This document shows, one piece after another, positions 54,375 to 63,855 of a stretch of 64,000 nucleotides of DNA. A program made the translations under genes and the position numbers. How positions within the stretch are numbered: the first letter of the stretch is position 1; each line of letters starts with the position of its first letter. The notes under the pieces are model-generated. The model searched no databases. It had not been told where the DNA came from and saw nothing but the letters and a program-made list of their open reading frames with translations. The stretch covers positions 2,170,001 to 2,234,000 of the forward strand of contig NZ_CP009323.1 of NCBI RefSeq assembly GCF_000959725.1. Reading direction: 5' to 3'. Source of the stretch: Burkholderia gladioli (GTDB lineage: Bacteria > Pseudomonadota > Gammaproteobacteria > Burkholderiales > Burkholderiaceae).

Positions 54375-57191
54375 ATGACCGACGCCACCGCCCTGAGCAG
54401 CACTGCCTATTCCCGTTACCTGGCGCGCGCGGTCGCCGCGCGCCCCGAGCTGGCCGCGCGGATCGCCGCCTGGGCCGCCGCGCCGATCACGCGCGCGTCG
54501 ATCGACGCACGCCTGGACGAGCTGCTCGGCCGGCCCGAGGGCGCGGCCGCGCCGATCGGCGAGGAGCCCTTGCGCCGCGCCCTGCGGCAGTTGCGCATCG
54601 AGGTGTTCGGCGCGGTGGCCGAGCGCGACCTGGCCGGCACGGCCGACGTCGCCGAGGTGACCGGCGCCATGACCGACCTGGCCGAGGCCACCATCCAGCG
54701 TTCGCTGGCGGTGCTCTCGACCGAGCTCGAGGCGCTCTACGGCGAGCCGCGCGGGCCCGGGGGCGAGCGCCTGACGCTCGGCGTGGTCGGCATGGGCAAG
54801 CTGGGCGGGCGCGAACTGAACGTCTCCTCCGACATCGACTTGATCTTCGTCTACGAGGACGACGGCGAGACCGCCGGCGGCACGCGCGCGGCCCTGGCCA
54901 CCCAGGAATACTTCACGCGGCTGGGCCGGCGCCTGATCGGCGTGCTGTCCGACACCACCGCCGACGGCTACGTGTTCCGCGTCGACATGCGACTGCGCCC
55001 GAACGGCGACTCCGGCCCGCTGGTGTGCAGCCTCGGCATGCTGGAGGAGTATTTCTACGTGCAGGGGCGCGAGTGGGAGCGTTACGCCTGGATCAAGGGG
55101 CGGCTGGTGTCGGAGCCCGGCAGCGAGTCGGCGCGGCGCCTGGCCGGGCAGCTCGACGCGATCGTCAAGCCCTTCGTCTACCGGCGCTATCTCGACTTCG
55201 GCGTGATCGGCGCGATTCGCTCGCTGCACCGCCAGATCCGCCAGGAGGCGCAGCGCCGCGCCTCGATGCGCCCCGACAAGGCCGACGACATCAAGCTCGG
55301 GCGCGGCGGAATCCGCGAGATCGAGTTCAGCGCGCAGGTGTTCCAGCTGATCCGCGGCGGCCAGGACGCCGATTTCCGGGTGCGCCCGACGCTGGCCGTG
55401 CTGCAGCATGCGAGCGCGCGCGGCCTGATCGCGGCCGAGGTGGCCGAGCGCTTCGCCGAGGCCTATCGCTTCCTGCGCGTGATCGAGCACCGCCTGCAAT
55501 ACCGCAACGATGCGCAGACCCACGCGATGCCGGTCGAGGCCGAGGATCGCGCGGCGCTGGCCGCCTCGCTCGGTTTCGCCGACTACGCCGCGCTGCTCGC
55601 CGAGCTGGACCGGCACCGTGGCTTCGTCGAGGCGCAGTTCGACCAGATCTTCTCGAACCGGCTGGCGGGCGATCCCTGCGGCAACGGCAATGGCGAGGAG
55701 GGCGCGGCGGCCTGGGTCTGGAGCGGCGCGCTGGCCGACGACGGCGAGGACGAGGCGCTGAACGCGCGCCTGGCCGGCCTCGGCTTCGTCGATCCGGACG
55801 CGGTGCTGGCGCGGCTGCGCGGCGTGTGGCGCTCCTCGCGCTACGCGGGCCTGCCCGAAAGCAGCCGGCAGCGCTTCGACCGCGTCGCGCAGCGCGCGCT
55901 CGACGCCGCCTCGGGCATCGACGCCGCGCATCGCGACGACACCGTGATCCGCTTCTTCGACCTGCTGGAGACGGTCGGGCGGCGCGGCGCCTACCTGGCG
56001 CTGCTCACCGAGTATCCCGCCGCGCTCGATCGCGTGCTGTCGGTGCTGGGCGCGACGCGCTGGGGCGGCGGCTACCTGATCCGCCATCCGCAGTTGCTCG
56101 ACGAGCTGCTCGACGACGAGGCGATCGCCAGCCCGTTCGACTGGCCCGCCTTCAAGGACGCGCTGCGCGCGCGGCTGGCCGCGGCCGACGGCATGGAACA
56201 GCAGATGGACCTGCTGCGCCACGCGCAGCACGCCGAGGTGTTCCGGATCCTGCTGATCGATCTGGCGGGCAAGCTCTCGGTGGAGCACGTCAGCGACCGG
56301 CTCTCGGAACTGGCCGACGCGGTGCTCGACGTCACGCTCGAGGTGGTCTGGTCGCAGCTCGCCAAGCGGCACATCGAGCGGCCGCGCTTCGCGGTGATCG
56401 CCTACGGCAAGCTCGGCGGCAAGGAGCTCGGCTACGCCTCCGACCTCGACGTGATCTTCCTCTACGACGATCCCGACGAGCGCGCCGCCGACATCTACAC
56501 CACCTACACGCGCCGCCTGATCACCTGGCTGACCACGCCCACCGGCGCGGGCGCGCTGTTCGACCTCGACCTGCGGCTGCGGCCGAACGGCGAGGCGGGC
56601 CTGCTGGTCACCGATCTCGACGCGTTCCGCCGCTACCAGCTGCGCGAGGGCGACGGCGCCAACACGGCCTGGGTCTGGGAGCACCAGGCGCTCACGCGGG
56701 CCCGCTTCAGTGCCGGCGACGCGCAAATCGGCGCGGCCTTCGAGGCGATCCGCGAGCAGGTGCTGACCATGCCGCGCGAGGGCGAGATGTTGGCGCGCGA
56801 GATCGTCGGCATGCGCGACAAGGTGGCGGCCGGCCATCCGAACCATACCGAGCTGTTCGACCTGAAGCACGACCGCGGCGGGATGGTCGACATCGAGTTC
56901 ATCGTGCAGTACTGGGTGCTGCTGCACGCGGCGCGCGACCCCGAGCTGATTCGCAACACCGGCAACATCGCGCTGCTGCGAGAGGTGGCGCGTTTCGGGC
57001 TGATGGACGACACCGAGGCCGAGACGGTGGGCGCTGCCTACCGGCTCTATCGCAAGCGCCAGCATCAATTGCGGCTCGACGGGATGGAGAAGGCACGCGT
57101 GCCGGGCGAGACCGTCGCGGCCGAGCGGGCCGCCGTGGCGGCGCTGTGGGAGCGCGTGTTCGGCGGCGTGACGCCGGTCGAGCCGCAGTGA
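54375..57191 (+). CDS. glnE: Bifunctional glutamine synthetase adenylyltransferase/adenylyl-removing enzyme
   Basis: Adds or removes AMP on a tyrosine of glutamine synthetase under PII control, tuning nitrogen assimilation. The 938-residue protein has two nucleotidyltransferase domains with the G-x-GKLGG-x-(D/E)L...SD-x-D signature. The N-terminal AR domain has GMGKLGGRELNVSSDIDLIFVY (about residues 138-159) and the C-terminal AT domain has AYGKLGGKELGYASDLDVIFLY (about residues 676-697). GlnD-PII UTase-linked helical domains follow each. The start MTDATALSS is preferred to an in-frame ATG 25 codons upstream. A hairpin follows the stop. Confidence 0.96.
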   Translation: MTDATALSSTAYSRYLARAVAARPELAARIAAWAAAPITRASIDARLDELLGRPEGAAAPIGEEPLRRALRQLRIEVFGAVAERDLAGTADVAEVTGAMTDLAEATIQRSLAVLSTELEALYGEPRGPGGERLTLGVVGMGKLGGRELNVSSDIDLIFVYEDDGETAGGTRAALATQEYFTRLGRRLIGVLSDTTADGYVFRVDMRLRPNGDSGPLVCSLGMLEEYFYVQGREWERYAWIKGRLVSEPGSESARRLAGQLDAIVKPFVYRRYLDFGVIGAIRSLHRQIRQEAQRRASMRPDKADDIKLGRGGIREIEFSAQVFQLIRGGQDADFRVRPTLAVLQHASARGLIAAEVAERFAEAYRFLRVIEHRLQYRNDAQTHAMPVEAEDRAALAASLGFADYAALLAELDRHRGFVEAQFDQIFSNRLAGDPCGNGNGEEGAAAWVWSGALADDGEDEALNARLAGLGFVDPDAVLARLRGVWRSSRYAGLPESSRQRFDRVAQRALDAASGIDAAHRDDTVIRFFDLLETVGRRGAYLALLTEYPAALDRVLSVLGATRWGGGYLIRHPQLLDELLDDEAIASPFDWPAFKDALRARLAAADGMEQQMDLLRHAQHAEVFRILLIDLAGKLSVEHVSDRLSELADAVLDVTLEVVWSQLAKRHIERPRFAVIAYGKLGGKELGYASDLDVIFLYDDPDERAADIYTTYTRRLITWLTTPTGAGALFDLDLRLRPNGEAGLLVTDLDAFRRYQLREGDGANTAWVWEHQALTRARFSAGDAQIGAAFEAIREQVLTMPREGEMLAREIVGMRDKVAAGHPNHTELFDLKHDRGGMVDIEFIVQYWVLLHAARDPELIRNTGNIALLREVARFGLMDDTEAETVGAAYRLYRKRQHQLRLDGMEKARVPGETVAAERAAVAALWERVFGGVTPVEPQ

Positions 57192-57224
57192 GCGCGGCCG
57201 GCTGAAGGCCGGCGGGCAGGAAGC

Positions 57225-57260
57225 ATCGGGCCTCGCGTCGGGATCGGCGCGAGGCCCGAT
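57225..57260 (+). terminator. Hairpin downstream of glnE
   Basis: A 13-base perfect inverted repeat (ATCGGGCCTCGCG and its complement, 10-base loop) is followed by TTCCTCT. The T tract is poor, so it is a probable rather than certain terminator. Confidence 0.6.
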
Positions 57261-57361
57261 TCCTCTGGTCGGATGGGTCTGCTGCCGGACGGCGCGGCCG
57301 CTGGCGGGCGCAAAAGGCCGGTGATACGATGCGGCGACCTTCTCCCGATCCAGAATTCAAA

Positions 57362-58237
57362 ATGAAAAAGGCGATCCTGGTTTATGTGGACCACAACAGC
57401 CAGATGGTCGAGGAGTTCTTCTGGCTCTACAAGAGCCTGATCCATACGCGCTCGCTGGACGGCGGCGCGCTGATCGTGGTCTGTCATCCCGAGGTGGTCG
57501 GCCATCTGCCGGCCGATTCGCGCCTGGTCGTGATACCCGCGCTGCCTCATGCTCGAACGCATGCCGAATGGGCCGGCTACCCCTATATCAACTCGGTCGC
57601 CAACCTGTGCGCGCCGGACGTGCTGGATGCCTGCGCCGGCTTCGAGCTGGTGCTCAAGACCGACTGCGATACCTTCGTCACGCCGGCCTTCGCGAGCTTC
57701 GTGCCGAGCGGCCTGTGCTTCGGGTTCGGCGCCTATGCCTACGAGGATTCGGTGCGCCGCAAGCTGGTCGAGTGCAGCGCGCGCTGGGGCTTTCCGCATG
57801 CGGGCCTGCACAACGTGGGCGCCTCGGTGTATGGCCCGTCGGAGATGGTGCGGCACTTCCTGGTGGCGCAGATGGATTACTGCAGGCGGCTGCTGGCCGA
57901 GGAATTCGCCGAGCACGAGGGGCAGTGGCCGGGCTGGTGCAAGAACGTGCTGACCATGTACGCTGGCGAGCTGGCCTTGCGGCAGACCTACCCGCAGCGC
58001 TGCTCGATCGGCCTGCTCGACCATTTCCCGCATGCGACGCGGCGCCTGGGCGGGGACGTGCTGCACATCCATGCGTGGCATATCGAGGAATATTTCTCGA
58101 AGCACGCGTTCCGCGCCGGCGAGTACGACGGCATCGACCCGGCCACCATCGATCGCGGCAGCCTGGGTGGCTATTGCCACTGGCTCGCGCGCGCCGGGCT
58201 CGACGAGGTCGAGCCGATCGCGGCGCGGCCGGCCTGA
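57362..58237 (+). CDS. Conserved hypothetical protein, glycosyltransferase-like (GT-A fold suspected)
   Basis: A 291-residue cytoplasmic protein with no signal peptide. It opens with a beta-strand/helix pattern MKKAILVYVDHNSQMVEEFFWLY. It contains a D-x-D-type motif at residues 101-103 (LVLKTDCDTFVTP), which in GT-A glycosyltransferases binds a metal and nucleotide sugar. Other notable segments are HNVGASVYGP and VLHIHAWHIEEYFS. I do not recognise a named family with certainty; a DUF7164-like domain is possible. It stands alone between the glnE hairpin and convergent recN. Glycosyltransferase activity is an inference. Confidence 0.75.
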   Translation: MKKAILVYVDHNSQMVEEFFWLYKSLIHTRSLDGGALIVVCHPEVVGHLPADSRLVVIPALPHARTHAEWAGYPYINSVANLCAPDVLDACAGFELVLKTDCDTFVTPAFASFVPSGLCFGFGAYAYEDSVRRKLVECSARWGFPHAGLHNVGASVYGPSEMVRHFLVAQMDYCRRLLAEEFAEHEGQWPGWCKNVLTMYAGELALRQTYPQRCSIGLLDHFPHATRRLGGDVLHIHAWHIEEYFSKHAFRAGEYDGIDPATIDRGSLGGYCHWLARAGLDEVEPIAARPA

Positions 58238-58371
58238 GCGGGGAAAGCGCCGAGCCGCCGCCGGAGGGTGCCGGCCAGGATCACGGGAGTTGCCGCGGTG
58301 CCAGGGAGGGGGCGGTCGTCACGACACGCCTGACAGCGGCAAACATCCGCGCGACGCGGGGCAGGCAGGCC

Positions 58372-60021
58372 TCAGGCGGCCAGCATTTCCTTGGCGTGCT
58401 TGCGCGTGGTGGCGGTGATCTCGAGCCCGCCAAGCATGCGCGCGACTTCCTCGACGCGGCTCGCGCGGTCGAGCGGGGTGACCGAGGACACGGTGCCGCC
58501 GCCCGGGTCCTGCGCCTTCGCGACCTGGAAGTGATGGTCGCCGCGCGCGGCCACCTGCGGCAGGTGGGTGACGCACAGCACCTGGCGGTCTCGGCCGAGC
58601 TGGTGCAGCAGGCGGCCGACCACCTCGGCCACGCCGCCGCCGATGCCGGTATCCACTTCGTCGAAGATCAGGGTGGGCGTGAGGCTGGCCGCGCTGGCGA
58701 TCACCGCCAGCGCCAGGCTGATGCGCGCCAGCTCGCCGCCCGAGGCGACCTTCGCCAGCGGGCGCAGCGGCACGCCGGGGTGGCCGGCGACGCGGAACTC
58801 GATCTGCTCGAGCCCGTGCGCGCCGCCCTCGGCCAGCGGCAGCAGGCCGACCTCGAAGCTGCCGCCCGCCATCGACAATTCCTGCATGGCGGCCGTCACC
58901 GCGCCGCCCAGCGCGTCGGCGGCCTGGGCGCGCGCCTCCGACAGCGTGCGCGCATCGGCCAGGTAGGCCTGCCGGGCGCGCTCGGCGGTTTCCTGCAGCG
59001 CCGACAGGTCGGCCGCCGCGTCGAGCGCCGCGAGCTGCTCGCGGCGCGCCGCGTGTTCGTCGTGCAGCGTCTCCGGCGGCAGGCGGAACTTGCGCGCGGC
59101 CGTATGCAGCGCGTCCAGCCGCGCCTCCACCTGGGCCAGCCGCTCGGGATCGAGTTCGAGCCGCTGCGCGTAATGCGACAGCGAATAGGAGGCTTCGCGC
59201 AGCTGGATCTCGGCCGGATCGAGCGAGGCCAGCACGTCGTTGAGCGTCGAATCGATCGCGGCCAACTGGCGGACCTTCGAGATGATCGCGCCCAGCTGGC
59301 TCAGCATCGCCTCGTCCGATTCGGAGATCGCCAGCAGGGTGCCCTGCACGCCGTCGATCAGGCTCGCCGAATGCGTCAGGCGCTGGTGCTCGGCGTTCAC
59401 CTCGTCCCATTCGCCGGGCTGCGGCGCCAGCTTGTCGAGCTCGGCCAGTTGCCAGGCCAGCTTCTCGCGTTCGAGCTGCAGCTCGCGCTCGTGCGTCTGG
59501 GCCACCTCGATATGGTGCAGCGCGTCGCGCCAGGCGCGCCAGCCGCGCGCCACTACGGCCGCGTCGGCGCTCAGGCCGGCATGCGTGTCGAACAGCTCGC
59601 GCTGCGCGTCGGGCCGCATCAGCAACTGGTGGGCATGCTGGCCATGCACGTCGACCAGCATCTCGCCGAGCTCGCGCAGTTGCGAGAGCGTCGCGCTGGT
59701 GCCGTTGATGAAGGCGCGCGAGCGGCCGTTGGCGTCGATCACGCGGCGCAGCATGACGCTGTCCTCGGCCTCGAAGGCATGCGCGTCGAGCCATTGCGCG
59801 ACGCGGTCGTGCGGCGTGAATTCGGCGGACAGGTCGGCGCGCTGGCAGCCGGTGCGCACCACGCTGGCGTCGCCGCGCTCGCCGAGCGCCAGCGCCAGGG
59901 CGTCGATCAGGATCGATTTGCCGGCGCCGGTCTCGCCGGAGAACACGGTGAAGCCGCTGTCGAATTCGATGTCGAGCGCGGCGACGATGACGAAGTCGCG
60001 TATCGAGAGATGGCGAAGCAT
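58372..60021 (-). CDS. recN: DNA repair protein RecN
   Basis: A 549-residue SMC-like ATPase for double-strand break repair. The N-terminal Walker A is GETGAGKSILIDAL (about residues 29-42). A central coiled-coil region (residues about 150-380) is followed by a C-terminal ABC signature SGGELARISLAL and Walker B TLIFDEVDTGIGGG. The start MLRHLSIRDFVI was chosen by family comparison; the 14 upstream residues are not conserved. It lies 19 bases downstream of nadK on the same strand. No SOS (LexA) box was recognised nearby. Confidence 0.96.
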   Translation of the reverse strand: MLRHLSIRDFVIVAALDIEFDSGFTVFSGETGAGKSILIDALALALGERGDASVVRTGCQRADLSAEFTPHDRVAQWLDAHAFEAEDSVMLRRVIDANGRSRAFINGTSATLSQLRELGEMLVDVHGQHAHQLLMRPDAQRELFDTHAGLSADAAVVARGWRAWRDALHHIEVAQTHERELQLEREKLAWQLAELDKLAPQPGEWDEVNAEHQRLTHSASLIDGVQGTLLAISESDEAMLSQLGAIISKVRQLAAIDSTLNDVLASLDPAEIQLREASYSLSHYAQRLELDPERLAQVEARLDALHTAARKFRLPPETLHDEHAARREQLAALDAAADLSALQETAERARQAYLADARTLSEARAQAADALGGAVTAAMQELSMAGGSFEVGLLPLAEGGAHGLEQIEFRVAGHPGVPLRPLAKVASGGELARISLALAVIASAASLTPTLIFDEVDTGIGGGVAEVVGRLLHQLGRDRQVLCVTHLPQVAARGDHHFQVAKAQDPGGGTVSSVTPLDRASRVEEVARMLGGLEITATTRKHAKEMLAA

Positions 60022-60040
60022 GATGGAGGGCGCCGCCGCG

Positions 60041-60943
60041 TCAGGATTCGGGATCGTCGTCATGCGACGGATGCTCGTTCCAGTGCAGCTTCTTGCGCAG
60101 CGTGGTGTAGTAGCTGTAGCCGACCGGGTGCAGGAACGGCACGGTGTGGCGCGAGCGGCGCACCTCGATGGTGTCGTTCAGTTGCAGCGCGGTAAACGAC
60201 TGCATGTCGAAATTCACGTTGACGTCGCGCCCGCCGATGATCTGGATCCCGACCTTGACGTCGTCGGGCAGCACGATCGGCCGGTTCGACAGCGCGTGCG
60301 GGGCGATCGGCACCAGCACGATGCCCTGCAGCTGCGGATGCAGGATCGGGCCGGCCGAGGACAGCGCATAGGCCGTCGAGCCGGTCGGGGTGGCGACGAT
60401 CAGGCCGTCCGAGCGCTGGTTGTACATGAAGCGGCCGTCCACCAGGACGCGCAGCTCGGCCATCCCGGAGAAGCCGCTGCGGTTCACCACCACGTCGTTG
60501 AAGGCCAGCGCGTGATAGATCGGCTCGCCGTTGCGCACGATGCGCGCCTCCAGCAGGGTGCGCTCCTCGCGCTCGAAGCTGCCGGCCAGCATCAGCGGCA
60601 CCAGCTCGAGCATCTCCGAGGCGGAAATGTCGGTGATGAAGCCGAGCCGGCCGTGGTTGATGCCGATCAGCGGGGTCTTGTAGGGGGCGAGCTGGCGGCC
60701 GATGCCGAGCATCGTGCCGTCGCCGCCGAGCACGATCGCGACGTCGGCGCGCGCGCCGATTTCGGTGGGGGTCAGCGCCGGATGGCCGGTGATGCCGTAT
60801 TCTGTCGCCGTGGCGGCCTCGAACACGACCTCGAGCCCGCGTTGCGCGATGGCGGCGGCGAGCGCGGCGAGCGGTTCGGCGATGCCGGGCGTATTGCTGC
60901 GCCCGACGAGCGCGACGGTCTGGAACTGGTTGCCGGTAGTCAT
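60041..60943 (-). CDS. nadK: NAD kinase
   Basis: Phosphorylates NAD to NADP. The 300-residue protein has the GGDGT motif ([13 protein letters not shown], about residues 72-84), HGRLGFITD, the NDVVVNR segment and [15 protein letters not shown]. It is first in a nadK-recN operon and divergent from hrcA, with a 111-base shared promoter region. The nadK-recN-hrcA arrangement is common in beta-proteobacteria. Confidence 0.97.
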   Translation of the reverse strand: MTTGNQFQTVALVGRSNTPGIAEPLAALAAAIAQRGLEVVFEAATATEYGITGHPALTPTEIGARADVAIVLGGDGTMLGIGRQLAPYKTPLIGINHGRLGFITDISASEMLELVPLMLAGSFEREERTLLEARIVRNGEPIYHALAFNDVVVNRSGFSGMAELRVLVDGRFMYNQRSDGLIVATPTGSTAYALSSAGPILHPQLQGIVLVPIAPHALSNRPIVLPDDVKVGIQIIGGRDVNVNFDMQSFTALQLNDTIEVRRSRHTVPFLHPVGYSYYTTLRKKLHWNEHPSHDDDPES

Positions 60944-60991
60944 GGCGGCATTACACCATAGCTGGATGACGAAAAGGAACCGTCCGGGAGG

Positions 60992-61006
60992 CCAGGCATG
61001 GCCTGG
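60992..61006. repeat. Palindrome in the nadK-hrcA divergent promoter region
   Basis: CCAGGC-ATG-GCCTGG, a perfect 6-base inverted repeat with a three-base centre, lies between two divergent genes where an operator would be expected. It does not match the CIRCE element that HrcA binds. Function unknown. Confidence 0.45.
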
Positions 61007-61054
61007 TGCCGGAACGCTCGCGGGCGCCGCCCGCTTAGGCTAGAATTTTCGACC

Positions 61055-62080
61055 ATGTTAGATCCCCGCGCCCGAACCCTCCTCAAGACCCTGATCGAAC
61101 GGTATATCGCCGACGGTCAGCCGGTCGGCTCGCGCACGCTGTCGCGGTATTCCGGCCTCGAACTGAGCCCGGCCACCATTCGCAACGTGATGTCGGACCT
61201 CGAGGAGCTCGGCCTGGTGTCGAGCCCGCATACCTCGGCGGGGCGGATTCCCACCCCGCGCGGCTACCGCCTGTTCGTCGACACCATGCTGACGGTGGAG
61301 TCGCCGATCGACGACGCGGCCGTCACGCGCCTGGTGCAGACCACCCTGCAGGCCGGCGAGCCGCAGCAGAAGGTGGTGGCCGCGGCCGCCAGCGTGCTGT
61401 CCAACCTGTCCCAGTTCGCCGGCGTGGTGCTCACGCCGCGCCGCAGCCATGTGTTCAAGCAGGTCGAGTTCATGCGGCTGTCCGACAAGCGGATCCTGCT
61501 GATCATCGTCACCCCCGAGGGCGACGTGCAGAACCGCATGATGGCGACCCAGCGCGACTACTCCCCGTCCCAGCTGACCGAGGCCTCGAACTACATCAAC
61601 GCGAACTTCGCGGGGCTGTCCTTCGACGAGGTGCGGCGCCGGCTGCGCGAGGAGATCGACACCCTGCGCGACGACATGACGGCGCTGATGCACGCGGCCG
61701 TCACGGCCAGCACCGAGACGTCCGACGACGAGGACACGGTGCTGATCTCCGGCGAGCGCAAGCTGCTGGAGGTGGCCGACCTGTCCTCCGACATGGCGCG
61801 GCTGCGCAAGCTGTTCGACGTGTTCGACCAGAAGACCAGCCTGCTGCAGCTGCTCGACGTGTCCAGCCATGCCCAGGGCGTGCAGATCTTCATCGGCGGG
61901 GAGTCGACCCTGGTGCCGATCGACGAAATGAGCGTGGTGACCGCGCCCTACGAGGTGAACGGCCAGATCGTCGGCACGCTCGGCGTGATCGGGCCGACCC
62001 GGATGGCCTACAACCGGGTGATCCCGATCGTCGACATCACCGCGCGCCTGCTGTCGCTGACCTTGAGCGGCAACCAGTAG
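61055..62080 (+). CDS. hrcA: Heat-inducible transcription repressor HrcA
   Basis: A 341-residue repressor that binds CIRCE elements upstream of groE/dnaK operons. The N-terminal winged helix ([23 protein letters not shown] and [19 protein letters not shown]) is followed by the [18 protein letters not shown] motif and a GAF-like dimerisation domain ending [17 protein letters not shown]. The start [10 protein letters not shown] fits the family. No CIRCE element was seen in this window, so its targets lie elsewhere. Confidence 0.97.
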   Translation: MLDPRARTLLKTLIERYIADGQPVGSRTLSRYSGLELSPATIRNVMSDLEELGLVSSPHTSAGRIPTPRGYRLFVDTMLTVESPIDDAAVTRLVQTTLQAGEPQQKVVAAAASVLSNLSQFAGVVLTPRRSHVFKQVEFMRLSDKRILLIIVTPEGDVQNRMMATQRDYSPSQLTEASNYINANFAGLSFDEVRRRLREEIDTLRDDMTALMHAAVTASTETSDDEDTVLISGERKLLEVADLSSDMARLRKLFDVFDQKTSLLQLLDVSSHAQGVQIFIGGESTLVPIDEMSVVTAPYEVNGQIVGTLGVIGPTRMAYNRVIPIVDITARLLSLTLSGNQ

Positions 62081-62222
62081 GTCGGTGGCCGCCGGCCGGG
62101 CCGATCGAGCCCGGCTATTGTCCTCATCGGCGCGGCGGGCATTCTGCCGGCTGCGGTGCCGCGGCGAGTGCCCTCGTTATAATGGGGGCCGTTCGATCCG
62201 GTGCCCATGCACATCCCCGTTC

Positions 62223-63290
62223 ATGCGTTTTGATCTCGAACCCCCTTCGCAGCAGGCCGCGGCGCATCGCACGGCGGTCCTGCTGATCAATCTCGGCACG
62301 CCCGACGAGCCGACCGCGGGCGCGGTGCGCCGCTATCTCGCGCAATTCCTGTCCGACCCGCGCGTGGTCGAAATTCCGGCCCTGGCCTGGCAGCCGATCC
62401 TGCGCGGCCTGATCCTGCCGTTCCGCTCGCGCGCCTCCGCCAAGAAGTACGCCACGGTCTGGATGCCGGAAGGCTCGCCGCTGCGCGTGTTCACCGAGCG
62501 CCAGGTCGAGGGGCTGCGGCCGCTGTTCGCCGCCAACGGCTACCAGGTGCTGGTCGACTACGCGATGCGCTACGGCACGCCCGACATCGGCACCGTGCTC
62601 GGGCAGTTGAAGCGTCTGGGCGTCGAGCGCGTGCTGCTGATGCCGCTCTATCCGCAATACTCGGCCTCGACCACGGCCACCGCCTTCGACGCGGCCTTCG
62701 CCGCGCTGGCCCGCATGCGCAACCAGCCCGAGATCCGCACGGTGCGGCACTACGCCGACCACCCGGCCTATATCCACGCGCTGGCCGAGCAGGTGCGGCA
62801 CTACTGGGCCGAGCACGGCAGCCCCGATTTCGCGGCCGGCGACAAGCTGGTGCTGAGCTTCCACGGCGTGCCCAAGCGCACGCTCGACCTGGGCGATCCC
62901 TACCACGACCAGTGCCAGCAAACCGCCGCGCTGTTGATGGCCGAGCTGGGGCTGGGGCCGCTCGAATGCCGGGTGACCTTCCAGTCGCGCTTCGGCAAGG
63001 CCGAGTGGCTGCAGCCCTATACCGCGCCCACCCTGCGCGAGCTGGGCGCGGCCGGGGTGAAGCGAGCCGACGTGTTCTGCCCCGGCTTCACCTCGGATTG
63101 CCTGGAAACCATCGAGGAGATCGGCATGGAGGTGCGCGACGAGTTCCTGCACGGCGGCGGCGGGAGCTTCCACCGGATTCCCTGCCTGAACGCCTCGCCT
63201 GCCTGGATTTCGGCGCTGGGCCAGATCGTCGCGGAAAACCTGCAGGGCTGGCCGGTGCGCGTGGCCGTGCCCGCGGAGACGGCCGCATGA
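62223..63290 (+). CDS. hemH: Ferrochelatase
   Basis: Inserts Fe2+ into protoporphyrin IX, the last step of haem synthesis. The 355-residue protein opens with [14 protein letters not shown]. The catalytic His lies in [18 protein letters not shown], and the conserved acidic helix lies in [19 protein letters not shown]. Start MRFDLEPPS at 62223; the in-frame upstream extension is Arg/Cys-rich noise. It lies 142 bases after hrcA and 24 bases before hslR, so hemH-hslR may be co-transcribed. Confidence 0.97.
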   Translation: MRFDLEPPSQQAAAHRTAVLLINLGTPDEPTAGAVRRYLAQFLSDPRVVEIPALAWQPILRGLILPFRSRASAKKYATVWMPEGSPLRVFTERQVEGLRPLFAANGYQVLVDYAMRYGTPDIGTVLGQLKRLGVERVLLMPLYPQYSASTTATAFDAAFAALARMRNQPEIRTVRHYADHPAYIHALAEQVRHYWAEHGSPDFAAGDKLVLSFHGVPKRTLDLGDPYHDQCQQTAALLMAELGLGPLECRVTFQSRFGKAEWLQPYTAPTLRELGAAGVKRADVFCPGFTSDCLETIEEIGMEVRDEFLHGGGGSFHRIPCLNASPAWISALGQIVAENLQGWPVRVAVPAETAA

Positions 63291-63314
63291 GCGTCACGAA
63301 ACGGGATTAAGCTG

Positions 63315-63722
63315 ATGAATTACCGGATTTCGACCGAACCCGGCGCCAAGCTGCGCATCGACAAGTGGCTGTGGGCCGCGCGCTTCTTCAAGACGCGCTC
63401 GCTGGCGGCCGATGCCGTCGAGAAGGGGCGGGTGCGGATCGGCGGGGCGACGGTCAAGCCCTCGAAGGACGTGCGGGTGGGCGACCGCGTGGAAATCACC
63501 ATCGAGACCGTGGTCTGGGAGCTCGACGTGCTCGGCATCTGCGACACGCGCGGGCCAGCCAGCATCGCCCAGACGCTGTATGCGGAAACCGCGCAAGGGC
63601 GGGCGAAACGGCTTGCCGAACTCGAGCGGCGGCGGCATTATCGCGAGCCGGCCGCCGAGCTGCATGGCCGGCCGACCAAGCGCGATCGCCGCATCATCGA
63701 CAAACTTTCGGGTGAACGCTGA
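63315..63722 (+). CDS. hslR: RNA-binding S4-domain heat-shock protein Hsp15
   Basis: A 135-residue RNA-binding protein that in E. coli rescues stalled 50S subunits carrying nascent-chain tRNA. The S4 domain spans residues 13-60 (LRIDKWLWAARFFKTRSLAADAVEKGRVRIGG ... VRVGDRVEI). A basic helical C-terminus (RAKRLAELERRRHY, KRDRRIIDKL) is typical of Hsp15. It lies 24 bases after hemH. A convergent small ORF on the other strand overlaps its last 29 bases. Confidence 0.95.
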   Translation: MNYRISTEPGAKLRIDKWLWAARFFKTRSLAADAVEKGRVRIGGATVKPSKDVRVGDRVEITIETVVWELDVLGICDTRGPASIAQTLYAETAQGRAKRLAELERRRHYREPAAELHGRPTKRDRRIIDKLSGER

Positions 63723-63855
63723 AGATCTGCTCGAAGGTGGCGCGCGCGCTGCCGTATTCGGTGGTGCGGTCGGTGACGGCGCCCGACAGGCAGATGGTGG
63801 TGGTGCCGGCCACGAGTACCAGCGCGACCACCGATATGGCAAAGGTCAGTTTCAC
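63694..63855 (-). CDS. Small predicted exported or membrane protein, 53 residues
   Basis: A short ORF starting with GTG at 63855, with GGGGAG about four to five bases upstream. It begins MKLTFAISVVALVLVAGTTT, a good signal-peptide or membrane-anchor pattern with a Lys at position 2, followed by a short hydrophilic tail with two Cys. It is convergent with hslR and overlaps its 3' end by 29 bases. No family recognised. The hydrophobic pattern appears in this frame only and a ribosome site is present; but short length and lack of homology evidence keep confidence moderate. Confidence 0.45.
   Translation of the reverse strand: MKLTFAISVVALVLVAGTTTICLSGAVTDRTTEYGSARATFEQIFSVHPKVCR

Noticed and set aside
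60944..61054. CIRCE element (HrcA operator) controlling hrcA itself
   Set aside because: The palindrome present, CCAGGC-ATG-GCCTGG, does not resemble the TTAGCACTC-N9-GAGTGCTAA consensus.
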